A stretch of DNA of 64,000 bases from Yinghuangia aomiensis. Lineage in GTDB: Bacteria; Actinomycetota; Actinomycetes; Streptomycetales; Streptomycetaceae. The stretch spans positions 108,864 to 172,863 of the forward strand of contig NZ_BAABHS010000019.1 of the NCBI RefSeq assembly GCF_039542225.1. Reading direction: 5' to 3'. Positions 18,321-27,305 of this stretch are shown one piece after another. A model generated the notes under the pieces. It made no database searches and was not told the DNA's origin. It saw nothing but the letters and a program-made list of their open reading frames with translations. The translations under genes and the position numbers were made by a program. How positions within the stretch are numbered: position 1 is the first letter of the stretch; each line of letters starts with the position of its first letter.

Positions 18321-19193
18321 ATGACATGGCATCTGACCGGCGATCTCGACGTGTTCGAGTCCGCCGCACGCGAGTTGGTGATCGGCAACCCGGTCTCGAA
18401 CACCGGGTGCCTCACGGTGCTGGAGGCCCTGCGCTCGCGCGGCCTCGCCGCATTCGGTTACGGGACACCGCTGTTCGGCTGGCACACCGACGGAAACGCC
18501 CGGACCACGGGCGCGTTCGTGCACACGCCGCCGTTCCCGCTGCTCGTCGCCGAACTCCCGGAGTCCGCAGCCGAATCACTCGCGGACACACTGGTCGCGG
18601 CCGGGCATCCCGTGAAGTCGCTGAATGCCCGCGACCGGGACGCCGAGGTGTTCACGGACGCGTGGACGGCACGGACCGGATCGCTCGTCCGCGAAGTGGA
18701 ACGGCAGCGCCTGTACCGCCTGGGGACGCTCACCCCGCCCGACCCGGCACCCGTCGGCCGGGCCCGGTTCGCCGCCGCCCGCGACACCGACACCCTGGTC
18801 GCGTTCCTCCACGCCTTCCGCGACGAGACCGAGCAGATCGCCGAGGACGTCCCCGGCATCGTCGCCTTCAAGCTGTCCCGCGGCGAGTACGTGGTGTGGG
18901 AGGCCGACGGCGGGATCGTCTCGATGGCGGCCGTCTCGGCCACCGTCGCCGGGGCGGCCCGCATCGCCCAGGTCTACACGCCCCCGCACCTGCGCCGCCG
19001 CGGCTACGCGGCCGCCGTCACCGCCGCCCGGGCCGCCGCCACCCTCAAGGACGGCGCCGACACGGTCCTGCTGTTCACCGACCTCGCCAACCCCACGAGC
19101 AACTCGGTCTACCAGAGCATCGGCTTCGTTCCTGTGGAGGACCGGGTCATCGTCGGGTTCCCCACCCACGAAGACGAGGAGATCCCCACGTGA
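18321..19193 (+). CDS. GNAT-family N-acetyltransferase
   Basis: A 290-residue protein whose C-terminal half (about 140-285) holds the GNAT fold. The acetyl-CoA loop is seen as VYTPPHLRRRGYAAAVTAA (the R/Q-x-x-G-x-G/A region), followed by YQSIGFVPVED. The N-terminal half is an extra domain common to this actinobacterial subgroup. The substrate cannot be told. No clear ribosome site precedes the ATG. Its stop overlaps the GTG of the MerB-like gene (GTGA), so the two are coupled. Confidence 0.75.
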   Translation: MTWHLTGDLDVFESAARELVIGNPVSNTGCLTVLEALRSRGLAAFGYGTPLFGWHTDGNARTTGAFVHTPPFPLLVAELPESAAESLADTLVAAGHPVKSLNARDRDAEVFTDAWTARTGSLVREVERQRLYRLGTLTPPDPAPVGRARFAAARDTDTLVAFLHAFRDETEQIAEDVPGIVAFKLSRGEYVVWEADGGIVSMAAVSATVAGAARIAQVYTPPHLRRRGYAAAVTAARAAATLKDGADTVLLFTDLANPTSNSVYQSIGFVPVEDRVIVGFPTHEDEEIPT

Positions 19194-19864
19194 TCCCCGA
19201 CGGGCCCGGCACCGAAGACCTCCGGGTGGCCGTGTACGACGCGTTCGCCCGCACCGGCCGGGCACCCGCGGCCGCCGACCTCGCCGACCGGCTCGGCATC
19301 CCCGAAGGAGACGTCCGTGCCGGACTGCACATGCTGCACCGGCAACGCCACCTCGTCCTCGGCCCGGACGACGCCATCCTCATGGCCCACCCCTTCGCGT
19401 CCATCCCGCTCGGCTTCTCCGTCATGGGCGCGCACACCCTGTGGTGGGGCGGCTGCGCCTGGGACGCCTTCGCGGTCCCGCACCTCGTCCCCGGCGAGCC
19501 CGAGGTCCTCGTCGCCACCCGCTGCCCCGGCTGCGGCGCCCCGCTGGCGTGGGTCGTGGACGGCACCGCCCCTCCCCCGGGACCGCACGTCGCGCACTTC
19601 CTGGTGCCCACCGCGCACATGTGGGACGACGTCGTCCACACCTGCGGCAACCAGCGGCTGTTCTGCCGCCCCTCCTGCGTCGCCGCCTGGCTCAAGGCCA
19701 CCGGACAGCCGCGCGGCTACGTCATGGACCTGCCGACGCTGTGGCGCCTCGCCCGCGGCTGGTACGCCGGCCGCCTCGACCACGGCTACGTCCGCCGCGA
19801 ACCCGCGGAAGCCGCCGCGTACTTCCGCGACGCCGGCCTCGAAGGTCCCTTCTGGGGGCTTTGA
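19190..19864 (+). CDS. MerB-like alkylmercury lyase family protein
   Basis: A 224-residue protein with an N-terminal winged-helix-like region and a MerB-like core. Residues matching the organomercurial lyase active site are present: Cys89 and Asp92 in GGCAWDAF, and Cys159 in RLFCRPSC. Known MerB cleaves carbon-mercury bonds with Cys96, Asp99 and Cys159. There is no merA, merR or merT nearby, so a mercury role is not supported by context; a different organometal or thiol chemistry is possible. GAGGAG lies 8 nt before the GTG start, which overlaps the GNAT stop. Confidence 0.7.
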   Translation: MIPDGPGTEDLRVAVYDAFARTGRAPAAADLADRLGIPEGDVRAGLHMLHRQRHLVLGPDDAILMAHPFASIPLGFSVMGAHTLWWGGCAWDAFAVPHLVPGEPEVLVATRCPGCGAPLAWVVDGTAPPPGPHVAHFLVPTAHMWDDVVHTCGNQRLFCRPSCVAAWLKATGQPRGYVMDLPTLWRLARGWYAGRLDHGYVRREPAEAAAYFRDAGLEGPFWGL

Positions 19865-20068
19865 TCCGCTCCGGACAGGAAAAATCTTGTCGATATACTT
19901 GCGGCCGTCGGGGTGGACTCTCCGGGTCCCCTCGACATGGGCCGCGGTCACCCGCCGCGGCATGCCGGGAAGCCTGGTCGGCACGCGGTGACGCATACGC
20001 GCCGCCGTTTTGTCCGGTCCCCACGGCGGTATACGCCTGCGGACCCCGGCGACCAGGAGGACTCCTTC
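19865..20068. other. Intergenic region before nhaA
   Basis: It presumably carries the nhaA promoter and leader. A comparatively AT-rich stretch (AAAAATCTTGTCGATATACTTG) spans 19879-19900. No gene is supported. Confidence 0.4.
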
Positions 20069-21463
20069 GTGCGCTCCGCAATACGGCGTACTTTTCTGCG
20101 GCGGCCGTCGACGCTCGCCGAGCGCAACTTCGTCGCCGACGCGCTGCGCCAGGAAACGGTCGGCGGGGCCCTGCTGCTCATCGCCGCCGTCGCCGCACTG
20201 ATCTGGGCGAACTCCGGGTGGAGCGACGCCTACGAGAGCTTCCGCGACTACCGCGTCGGCCCCGAGGCCCTCCACCTCGACCTCTCGCTCGCGACCTGGG
20301 CCGCCGACGGCCTCCTCGCGGTGTTCTTCTTCGTGGCCGGCATCGAACTCAAGCGCGAACTCGTCGTCGGCGAACTCCGCACCCCCTCGGCCGCCGCGCT
20401 GCCGGTCGTCGCCGCGGTCTGCGGCATGGCGGTGCCCGCGGTCTTCTACGTCGCCGTCAACGCCTCGGGCGGCGACCTGCACGGCTGGGCCATCCCCACC
20501 GCGACGGACATCGCGTTCGCCCTCGCGGTCCTCGCCGTCATCGGCACGAACCTGCCGTCCGCGCTGCGCGCCTTCCTGCTCACCCTCGCCGTCGTCGACG
20601 ACCTGCTCGCCATCATGGTGATCGCGATCTTCTACACGTCGTCGGTGGACTTCGCCGCGCTCGGACTCGCCGTCGCCGGACTCGTGGTCTTCTTCGTGCT
20701 CCAGCGCTTCCGGATCCGCGGCTGGTGGTTCTACGTGCCGCTCGCCGTCGTCATCTGGGCACTGGTGCACGAGAGCGGCGTCCACGCCACCGTCGCGGGC
20801 GTCGCCATGGGCCTGCTGATGCGCGTCACCCCCGACCCGGACGAGAAGCGGTCGCCCGCCGAGCACCTCGAACACGTCATCCGGCCGTTCTCCGCGGGGA
20901 TCGCCGTGCCGCTCTTCGCCCTGCTGTCCGCGGGCGTCGCGGTGTCCGGCGGCGCACTCGGCAACGTGTTCACCGACAAGGTCCCGCTCGGCATCGTCGT
21001 CGGACTCGTCTTCGGCAAAGCCGTCGGCGTGTTCGGCGGCACCTGGACGGCCGCCCGGTTCACCCGCGCCGAACTCAACAAGGACCTCGCCTGGGCCGAC
21101 GTGCTCGGCCTCGCCATGCTCGCCGGCGTCGGCTTCACCGTCTCCCTCCTCATCAGCGAACTCGCGTTCGCCGACGACCCCGGCATGACCGAGGAAGCCA
21201 AAGCCGCCGTCCTCGTCGGCTCGCTCCTCGCCGCCACCGCCGCGGCGATCGCGCTGCGGCTGCGCGACCGGAAGTACCGCGACCTCGTCGCCGACGAAGA
21301 GCGCGACGAGGACGGCGACGGCATCCCGGACTGCTACCAGCAGGACGAACGGCCCGGCAAGGAGCCGGACGGGCAGGCCGAGGGGCAGCAGGAGAGGCAG
21401 CAGGACGGGCCGGACGACGAATTTCCCGTCCGCCACACCCGTACGCCGCGCCCCGGTGGATAG
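20069..21463 (+). CDS. nhaA: Na+/H+ antiporter NhaA
   Basis: It exchanges cytoplasmic Na+ for external H+ at the membrane. The GTG start at 20069 has GGAGGA 7 nt upstream. The 464-residue protein has about 12 membrane segments with the NhaA signatures FFFVAGIELKREL, PTATDIAFALAV and AVVDDLLAI, where the Asp pair 177/178 corresponds to the essential cation-binding aspartates. A hydrophilic C-terminal tail of about 60 residues, rich in Asp, Gln and Gly, is an addition to the core. It appears monocistronic. Confidence 0.93.
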   Translation: MRSAIRRTFLRRPSTLAERNFVADALRQETVGGALLLIAAVAALIWANSGWSDAYESFRDYRVGPEALHLDLSLATWAADGLLAVFFFVAGIELKRELVVGELRTPSAAALPVVAAVCGMAVPAVFYVAVNASGGDLHGWAIPTATDIAFALAVLAVIGTNLPSALRAFLLTLAVVDDLLAIMVIAIFYTSSVDFAALGLAVAGLVVFFVLQRFRIRGWWFYVPLAVVIWALVHESGVHATVAGVAMGLLMRVTPDPDEKRSPAEHLEHVIRPFSAGIAVPLFALLSAGVAVSGGALGNVFTDKVPLGIVVGLVFGKAVGVFGGTWTAARFTRAELNKDLAWADVLGLAMLAGVGFTVSLLISELAFADDPGMTEEAKAAVLVGSLLAATAAAIALRLRDRKYRDLVADEERDEDGDGIPDCYQQDERPGKEPDGQAEGQQERQQDGPDDEFPVRHTRTPRPGG

Positions 21464-21569
21464 CCGGAGCGCGGGCAGGGCATGATCGGGGCTACACACC
21501 GGCAGCACCTGCCCCGGCAAGCCCCGAGCGGCCGGACCGCCGCCGGAAACCAGGACAAGGAGAGTGAGC

Positions 21570-21989
21570 ATGGCAGGCACCGAGAGGCCTCGCCCGCAGG
21601 ATGTGCCCGTCGAAAACCAGCGCTCCCTCGGCGAGCTGTTCTCGGACGCCACGCGCGACATGTCCACTCTGGTGCGCAGCGAAATCGAGCTGGCCAAGAG
21701 CGAGGTCAAGGTCAGCGCGATCCAGGTCGCGAAGGGCAGCGGCGCGTTCATCGCGGCCGGCGCCCTCGCGTTCTTCGCGTTCCCGTTCCTGAGCGTCGCG
21801 ATCGCGTACGGCATCCACGCGCTGGGCCTCGGCCTCGGCTGGTCGTTCCTCATCGTCGGCGGCGCCTACCTGCTCCTCGCCGGGGCGCTGGCCTTCTTCG
21901 GCGTCTCGTCGTTCAAGAAGGTCCGGCCGCCGGAGCGCACGATCCGCACCACGCAGGAGACCGTGGCGACGCTGAAGACCGTCGGCTAG
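21570..21989 (+). CDS. Phage-holin superfamily III membrane protein
   Basis: The ATG at 21570 has AAGGAG 7 nt upstream. The 139-residue protein has a helical N-terminal region (SLGELFSDATRDMSTLVRSE) and two membrane segments at about 55-80 and 85-110, matching the Act_holin/DUF1469 family. Despite the family name there is no lysis cassette; relatives in this chromosomal position (Rv3669-type neighbourhood) are of unknown function. It precedes an epoxide-hydrolase-like gene on the same strand. Confidence 0.75.
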   Translation: MAGTERPRPQDVPVENQRSLGELFSDATRDMSTLVRSEIELAKSEVKVSAIQVAKGSGAFIAAGALAFFAFPFLSVAIAYGIHALGLGLGWSFLIVGGAYLLLAGALAFFGVSSFKKVRPPERTIRTTQETVATLKTVG

Positions 21990-22132
21990 CCGCCGCCAGG
22001 GGTTTTCCGCGCCCGGGTCCGCCGCCGCGTTCCGGCGGCGGACCCGGGCGCGGGTGCGCGGTGTGCCGGGTGTGACGTGTCGGGCAGCCCCGGCTCCGCC
22101 GGTCCGCGGCGGATATGTGCGAGTCTGCTGGT

Positions 22133-23053
22133 GTGACGGTTCCCGAGAGTTCAGCGGTCAACATCGACGGCCCGTGGACCCACCGGGACATCTCCGCGAA
22201 CGGTGCGCGCTTCCATGTGGCCGAACTCGGCGAGGGCCCGGTCGTCCTGCTCCTGCACGGCTTCCCGGAGTTCTGGTGGGCGTGGCGGCACCAGATGGAG
22301 GCGCTCGCCCGGGCCGGGTTCCGCGCGGTGGCGATGGACCTGCGCGGCTACGGCGGCAGCGACCACCCGCCGCGCGGCTACGACCCGATCACCCTCGCGC
22401 TGGACGTGACCGGCGTCATCCGCTCGCTCGGCGAACCCGACGCCACCGTCGTCGGACACGACCTCGGCGCGTTCGTCGGCTGGACCGCCGCAGTGCTGCG
22501 GCCCAAGCTGGTGCGGCGTCTGGTCGCGGTGTCGATGCCGCATCCGCGGCGGCTGCGCGGCGCGCTGCTGTCCGACCGCAAGCAGATCGCCGCCGCGTCG
22601 CACATCTTCGCGTTCCAGCGCCCGTGGATCCCCGAGCGGCAGCTCGTGCGGGACGACGCGGCGATGGTCGAAGGGCTCCTCAAGCGCTGGGCGGCGCCCG
22701 GCTGGCCGGACCGCGACACGGCGGACCGCTACCGGCGCGCCATGCTGATCCCGGGCACCGCGCACTGCGCGGCCGAGCACTACCGGTGGCTGGTGCGGTC
22801 GTTGCCGCGGCCCGACGGCCTGCAGTACGCGGCGCGCATGAAGACTCCGGTGGAAGTGCCGACGCTGCACCTGCACGGCTCGCTCGACGGCGCGATCCTG
22901 CCGCGTACGGCGGCAGGTTCCGGACGGTATGTCGAAGCCCCGTACCGCTGGCGGCTGCTGGACGGCGTGGGGCATTTCCCGCACGAGGAAGCGCCGGAGA
23001 CGTTCACCCACGAACTGCTGGGCTGGCTCAAGGATCCCGAACCCGAGCGTTGA
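22133..23053 (+). CDS. Alpha/beta-hydrolase, epoxide hydrolase type (EphE-like)
   Basis: The 306-residue protein has the oxyanion motif HGFPEFWWAW, the nucleophile elbow VGHDLGAF with Asp as nucleophile (the epoxide hydrolase type rather than Ser), and the C-terminal catalytic His in GVGHFPHEE. It probably opens an epoxide or a related substrate in the cytosol; the true substrate is unknown. The position after the holin-like gene and before marP mirrors Rv3670 in M. tuberculosis. The start is not certain: ATG 22115 adds six residues. Confidence 0.82.
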   Translation: MTVPESSAVNIDGPWTHRDISANGARFHVAELGEGPVVLLLHGFPEFWWAWRHQMEALARAGFRAVAMDLRGYGGSDHPPRGYDPITLALDVTGVIRSLGEPDATVVGHDLGAFVGWTAAVLRPKLVRRLVAVSMPHPRRLRGALLSDRKQIAAASHIFAFQRPWIPERQLVRDDAAMVEGLLKRWAAPGWPDRDTADRYRRAMLIPGTAHCAAEHYRWLVRSLPRPDGLQYAARMKTPVEVPTLHLHGSLDGAILPRTAAGSGRYVEAPYRWRLLDGVGHFPHEEAPETFTHELLGWLKDPEPER

Positions 23054-23373
23054 GCAATGTGATCAACCATGGGGAAAATCCTGGCAGTTCTCGACAAACC
23101 CGGACGACGGTGGGGCGTGAAATCCTGACCGCATGGCATGGCGCGGTTATCCGCTGAAGACCCGGGGTAGGCGCCCCGGCATGAGCGAGGCGTACCGGTG
23201 GACATCCCCTGACCGCGCGGGGCACTTCGCGGGGCTTGTCGCGATACTGCGCCGGCGCGTGCGCTGGCTCACGCTGCGGATACGCGCTCCGCACTAGAGA
23301 CGGCCGAGACGGCACCGGGTGGTGCGCGCCGCGCGGTGCGCACGGCGCACACCGCCTCGCGGTGCGCGCCGCC
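23054..23373. other. Intergenic region between convergent genes
   Basis: A GC-rich imperfect hairpin near 23332-23360 (GCGGTGCGC / GCGCACACCGC) may terminate both genes. A 38-codon ATG frame at 23181-23297 lacks a clear ribosome site and is not called. Confidence 0.4.
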
Positions 23374-24564
23374 TCACAGGGCGCACCCCTGGGTGTCCAC
23401 CGCCTTGGTGTTCTTGATGCCCGCTTCGATGTCCTCGCGGACTTCGTCGGCGGTGAGCGCGTACCCGGTCGACTCGTCGTCGAGGGACTTGGCGAAGATC
23501 ACGCCGTACACCTTGCCGTCCGGCGCGATCAGCGGGCCGCCCGAGTTGCCTTGGCGGACCTTGGCGTACAGCGAGTACACGTCGCGGCTGACCGTGCCGC
23601 GCTTGTAGATGTCGGGGCCGCCGGCCTTGATCTGCGCGCGCACGCGGGCGGCTTCGACGTGGAACGAGCCGTTCTCCGGGAAGCCGATGACCAACGCGTC
23701 GGAGCCGGGCTGCACCTTGTACTCGAACTGCAGGGACGGGACCGTCCGGGGCAGTCCGGGAACGGACAGCACGGCGATGTCGCGGCGCCAGTCGTACAGC
23801 ACGACGTCGGCCTCGTACTGCTTGCCTTCGCCGCCGATCTGCACGGTCGGCTTGCGTACGCCGCCGACCACGTGGGCGTTGGTCATGACGCGGCCCGGCG
23901 CGTACACGAAGCCCGAGCCTTCGATGACCTTGCCGCAACTCTTCGCGGTGCCCACGATCTTGACGATGCTGTCGCGGCTGCTCTGCACCGCGGGCGAGGC
24001 GAGGAGCTTCTCGTCCGGCGGCGGCACCTGCGGGATGTCCTCGTGCACGAACGGGCTGAAGACCTGCGGGAATCCGTTGCTGTCCAGCAGGTTGCTGAAC
24101 GACGAGAACCACGTGTCGGCGCCCTGCGGCAGCACCTTCTGCACACCGCCGAGGACTTGCGACCCGCGCACCTCGCGGGAGACCGTCGGCATCGACGACC
24201 CGGCGATGGACGACCCGATGAGCCACACCACGACCAGCAGCGCGGACACGCTCACCACGGCACCGCCCGCGGCGTCCACCACGCGGGCGGGCTGCCACGT
24301 CAGTTGCCGGCGCAGCCGGCCGCCGACGGACGTCGCCATGGCCTGGGTGAGCGTCGCCATGACCAGCACCACGCAGATCGCCGCGATCGACGGTCCCAGC
24401 CCCGGATCGAAGTGCTCCAGGATGTACGGCACGAACCACATGCCGAGCACACCGCCGCCGAGGAACCCGACGAACGACAGCACGCCGACGATGAAACCCT
24501 GCCGGTAACCCGAGACCGCGAACGCGACGGCGGCGACGATGAGGATCAGGTCCAGGACGTTCAC
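23374..24564 (-). CDS. marP: Membrane-bound serine protease MarP
   Basis: The 396-residue protein has an N-terminal CvpA-like membrane domain with four hydrophobic segments (about 4-120), a linker, and a chymotrypsin/HtrA-like periplasmic domain. The catalytic triad is readable as His231 (NAHVVGG), Asp262 (WRRDIAVL) and Ser341 (GNSGGPL), close to the 235/264/343 recalled for M. tuberculosis MarP (Rv3671c). Two cysteines (about 210 and near the C-terminus) fit the disulfide known there. MarP is needed for acid and oxidative stress resistance in mycobacteria. It is the last gene of the nth-Nudix-marP run. Confidence 0.9.
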   Translation of the reverse strand: MNVLDLILIVAAVAFAVSGYRQGFIVGVLSFVGFLGGGVLGMWFVPYILEHFDPGLGPSIAAICVVLVMATLTQAMATSVGGRLRRQLTWQPARVVDAAGGAVVSVSALLVVVWLIGSSIAGSSMPTVSREVRGSQVLGGVQKVLPQGADTWFSSFSNLLDSNGFPQVFSPFVHEDIPQVPPPDEKLLASPAVQSSRDSIVKIVGTAKSCGKVIEGSGFVYAPGRVMTNAHVVGGVRKPTVQIGGEGKQYEADVVLYDWRRDIAVLSVPGLPRTVPSLQFEYKVQPGSDALVIGFPENGSFHVEAARVRAQIKAGGPDIYKRGTVSRDVYSLYAKVRQGNSGGPLIAPDGKVYGVIFAKSLDDESTGYALTADEVREDIEAGIKNTKAVDTQGCAL

Positions 24565-24675
24565 CGTGTCACGCTCTCACGGCGGCGGTTCTGTTGTCCG
24601 CAGCGGCGGCGGCGCGGTCGAAGTCGTCGACCGGGCGTGACGCTTCCGCGACACGGCGGGCTGCCGGCCGGGCCG

Positions 24676-25488
24676 TCACGAGTCCGCCGGGTCGGCCGCG
24701 GTCTCCTCGTAGGGGTCGTAGCCGCGGCGCGCCAGACGCCACTCGGCTTCGGACAGCTCGACCTCGTTCGCGTGGTCCCACGGGCGTTCCCAGCCCGCGA
24801 GGCTCAGCGTGCGGTCGAGCAGGCCCGCGGTGAACCCCCACACGACCATGCCGTCGACGAGGAACGCCGGGCCGAGGTGCCCGCTCGGGTGCTTGAGCCG
24901 GGCCCGGTTCCGCGGGTCGGCGAGGTCGCCGATCGGCACCCGGACCACGCGCGCGACCTCGGCCGGGTCCACCGGCGCGACCGGGCACGCCTCGCGCCAC
25001 CAGGCCAGCACGGGGGTCACCACGAAGTTGCTCACGGGGATGTAGAGCGGCGGCAGGGTGCCGAACACCCGGACGCACGACGGGTCGAGGCCGGTCTCCT
25101 CGTTCGCCTCGCGCAGCGCGGCGGCCACCGGGCCGGTGTCGCCGGGGTCGATGGCGCCGCCCGGGAAGGCCGGCTGCCCGGCGTGCGAGCGGAGCGTCTT
25201 GGCGCGCTGGAGCAGCAGCACGTCGGGCCCGTCTCCGCTTTCCGGGGGGCCCTCGCCGAAGAGCACGAGCACGGCGGACTGGCGGCCTCCCTCGGCGGGC
25301 GGCAGGAAGCGGCTGAGCTGCTCGGGGCGCACGGTGCGGGCCGCCTCGGCGACCGGGCGCAGCCACCCGGGCAGGTCCTCGGCGGGGATGAAGGCCGGTT
25401 CGGCGGGCCCTGCGGGTGTGGTGCGGTCGTCCCGGTCGGGGCCGTCCGGGCCGTGGGTGTGTGCGCTGCGGTGGCTGGTTTCCGTCAT
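24676..25488 (-). CDS. CoA-type Nudix hydrolase
   Basis: The ATG at 25488 overlaps the nth stop (ATGA) and has GGGAGGGG upstream. The 270-residue protein carries the CoA-pyrophosphatase signature LLLQRAKTLRSHAGQ followed by PAFPGG and the Nudix box ending REANEETGL. Expected reaction: hydrolysis of CoA or its derivatives to phosphopantetheine and 3',5'-ADP. The first Nudix Glu position is Asp here. Its place between nth and marP matches Rv3672c. About 110 bases separate it from marP. Confidence 0.85.
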   Translation of the reverse strand: MTETSHRSAHTHGPDGPDRDDRTTPAGPAEPAFIPAEDLPGWLRPVAEAARTVRPEQLSRFLPPAEGGRQSAVLVLFGEGPPESGDGPDVLLLQRAKTLRSHAGQPAFPGGAIDPGDTGPVAAALREANEETGLDPSCVRVFGTLPPLYIPVSNFVVTPVLAWWREACPVAPVDPAEVARVVRVPIGDLADPRNRARLKHPSGHLGPAFLVDGMVVWGFTAGLLDRTLSLAGWERPWDHANEVELSEAEWRLARRGYDPYEETAADPADS

Positions 25489-26288
25489 GCGGTCCCCTCC
25501 CTTGGTGCCGCCCCGTCGTCGGGTGCGGCCCCGGTCGCGAGCACCGGCTTCGCCGGTGGCTTGAGGCGTTGGCCGGGTTGTCCGGCCAGTTCGTACTTGA
25601 GGAGCTTGCGTGCCTTCTCCGGGTCGGTCTCGCCTTCGCCGTACGACGGACACAGCGCCGCGATCCCGCACGCCCCGCAGGCGGGTTTGCGGGCGTGGCA
25701 GACCCGGCGGCCGTGGAAGATGACCCGGTGCGAGAGCAGCGTCCAGTCCTTCTTCGGGAACAGCGCGCCGACCTCGTGCTCGACCTTGACCGGGTCCTCC
25801 TCCGCGGTCCAGCCGAAACGCCGGGAAAGCCGCCCGAAGTGGGTGTCCACGCTGATTCCGGGGACGCCGTAGGCCTCGCCGAGGACGACGTTCGCGGTCT
25901 TGCGGCCCACACCCGGCAGCGTCACGAGATCGGCCTGCTTGCGCGGGACCTGCCCCCCGAACTTGTCGCACAGCGCTTGGGCGAGGCCGGTGATCGACCG
26001 CGCTTTCGCCCGGAAGAACCCGGTCGGGCGGATGATCTCCTCCAGCTCGGCGGCCTGGGCCTGGGCGAGCGCCTCGGCGTCCGGATACCGCGCGAACAAC
26101 GCGGGGGTCACGTTGTTGACGCTGCGGTCCGTGGTCTGCGCGGACAGCACGACGGCGACCAGCAGCTGGAAGGCGTTCTCGTAGTCCAGCTCGCAGTGCG
26201 CTCCGGGATACAGCTCGCCCAGCTCCCGGTTGATCCGGCGGGCACGGCGAACCTTGGCGACCTGCGACTCGGGCTTTTTGCTAGGCAC
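25485..26288 (-). CDS. nth: Endonuclease III (DNA glycosylase/AP lyase)
   Basis: It removes oxidised pyrimidines and cleaves the abasic strand during base excision repair. The 267-residue protein has the helix-hairpin-helix LPGVGRKTANVV with the catalytic Lys, the catalytic Asp in ISVDTHFGR, and a C-terminal [4Fe-4S] motif C-x6-C-x2-C-x5-C (CHARKPACGACGIAALC). The GTG start lies 6 nt after TACTCT, a leaderless-type arrangement. A C-terminal tail of about 40 residues extends past the cluster. It is divergent from crp and coupled to the Nudix gene. Confidence 0.93.
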   Translation of the reverse strand: MPSKKPESQVAKVRRARRINRELGELYPGAHCELDYENAFQLLVAVVLSAQTTDRSVNNVTPALFARYPDAEALAQAQAAELEEIIRPTGFFRAKARSITGLAQALCDKFGGQVPRKQADLVTLPGVGRKTANVVLGEAYGVPGISVDTHFGRLSRRFGWTAEEDPVKVEHEVGALFPKKDWTLLSHRVIFHGRRVCHARKPACGACGIAALCPSYGEGETDPEKARKLLKYELAGQPGQRLKPPAKPVLATGAAPDDGAAPREGTA

Positions 26289-26455
26289 TCGGCCAGAGTA
26301 CGCAGGCGGGTGCTACATATGTGGGGCACACGGATGGGCCGCTCGGCGTGCCGACGGCCGATCCGGGGTAATCCCCGCGCAACGTGTACGCGACCCAGCG
26401 CATACACCTGATCACCGGGGGGATATGTCCCGACACGAACGGATGCCACCGGATC

Positions 26456-26469
26456 GTGACTCAGGACAC
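26456..26469. promoter_or_regulatory. Crp binding-site candidate (distal)
   Basis: GTGACTCAGGACAC fits the GTG-N6-GNCAC motif reported for S. coelicolor Crp. It lies in the crp-nth divergent region, about 105 bases before the crp start. Confidence 0.5.
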
Positions 26470-26503
26470 CCGCGTGACCAAACCCGATCCGCGTGCGTCA
26501 GAC

Positions 26504-26519
26504 TGTGACCGATCGCACT
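26504..26519. promoter_or_regulatory. Crp binding-site candidate (proximal)
   Basis: TGTGACCGATCGCACT has a perfect left half (TGTGA) and a partial right half of the classic TGTGA-N6-TCACA site, about 55 bases before the crp start. Autoregulation is plausible. Confidence 0.5.
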
Positions 26520-26573
26520 GTTTGACCGCCAGGCTCCGATCGGGTGATCCGGACCGGCAAGGAGGGACCCCTC

Positions 26574-27248
26574 GTGGACGACGTTCTGCAGCGGGCGCCG
26601 TTGTTTGCGGCGCTCGAAGACGAGGACGCCGCCGAGCTGCGTGCCTCCATGACCGAGGTCTCGCTGGAACGCGGTGACTCCCTCTTCCACGAGGGCGACC
26701 CGGGCGACCGGCTGTACGTGGTCATCGAAGGCAAGATCAAGCTGCACCGCAGTTCGAACGACGGCCGCGAGAACATGCTCGCGGTGCTCGGCCCCAGTGA
26801 GATGTTCGGCGAGCTGTCGCTGTTCGACCCGGGCCCGCGGACCGCGACCGCGACCGCGCTCACCGACGTGCGCCTGCTGGGCCTGGGCCACCAGGACCTG
26901 CAGCCGTGGCTCAACGGCCGCCCGAAGGTCGCGCTGTCGCTGCTGCGCGCGATAGCCCGCCGTCTGCGCCGGACCAACGAGAGCCTGGGCGACCTGGTGT
27001 TCTCCGACGTCCCCGGCCGCGTGGCCAAGGCTCTGCTGGACCTGTCGCGTCGCTTCGGCGTCCCGGCCGAGGAAGGCATCCACGTCGCGCACGACCTGAC
27101 GCAGGAAGAGCTGGCGCAGCTCGTCGGCGCGTCGCGTGAGACGGTCAACAAGGCCCTCGCCGACTTCGCGAGCCGCGGCTGGCTGCGCTTGGAGGCGCGT
27201 GCCGTGGTGCTGCTGGATGTGGAGCGGCTGTCGCGCCGGTCGCGCTGA
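26574..27248 (+). CDS. crp: Crp/Fnr-family cAMP receptor regulator
   Basis: The GTG at 26574 has AAGGAGGGA upstream and gives 224 residues, the recalled length of S. coelicolor Crp. The N-terminal cyclic-nucleotide domain contains FHEGDPGDRLYVV and GELSLFDPGPRTATATA. The C-terminal winged helix has TQEELAQLVGASRETVNKAL, near identical to the streptomycete protein, whose regulon covers germination, development and antibiotic precursor supply. Two putative Crp sites precede it. It is divergent from nth, as in the Rv3674c-Rv3676 region. Confidence 0.93.
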   Translation: MDDVLQRAPLFAALEDEDAAELRASMTEVSLERGDSLFHEGDPGDRLYVVIEGKIKLHRSSNDGRENMLAVLGPSEMFGELSLFDPGPRTATATALTDVRLLGLGHQDLQPWLNGRPKVALSLLRAIARRLRRTNESLGDLVFSDVPGRVAKALLDLSRRFGVPAEEGIHVAHDLTQEELAQLVGASRETVNKALADFASRGWLRLEARAVVLLDVERLSRRSR

Positions 27249-27269
27249 GAGTCGCCCCGACGGCTTGAA

Positions 27270-27297
27270 GGCCGGGTCCGCTGCCGCGGGCCCGGCC
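27270..27297. terminator. Bidirectional hairpin terminator
   Basis: A 12-bp stem with one G-T pair (GGCCGGGTCCGC / GCGGGCCCGGCC) and a 4-nt loop, followed by GTTTG, lies between crp and the convergent MBL gene. Confidence 0.75.
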
Positions 27298-27305
27298 GTT
27301 TGCCG

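Noticed and set aside
19109..21853. A 914-codon minus-strand open frame
   Set aside because: It lies antisense to the MerB-like and nhaA genes, which have clear motifs and starts; the antisense product has no recognisable domain.
23181..23297. A 38-codon ATG frame between the epoxide hydrolase-like gene and marP
   Set aside because: There is no good ribosome site, it overlaps a hairpin-rich convergent gap and no family is recognised.
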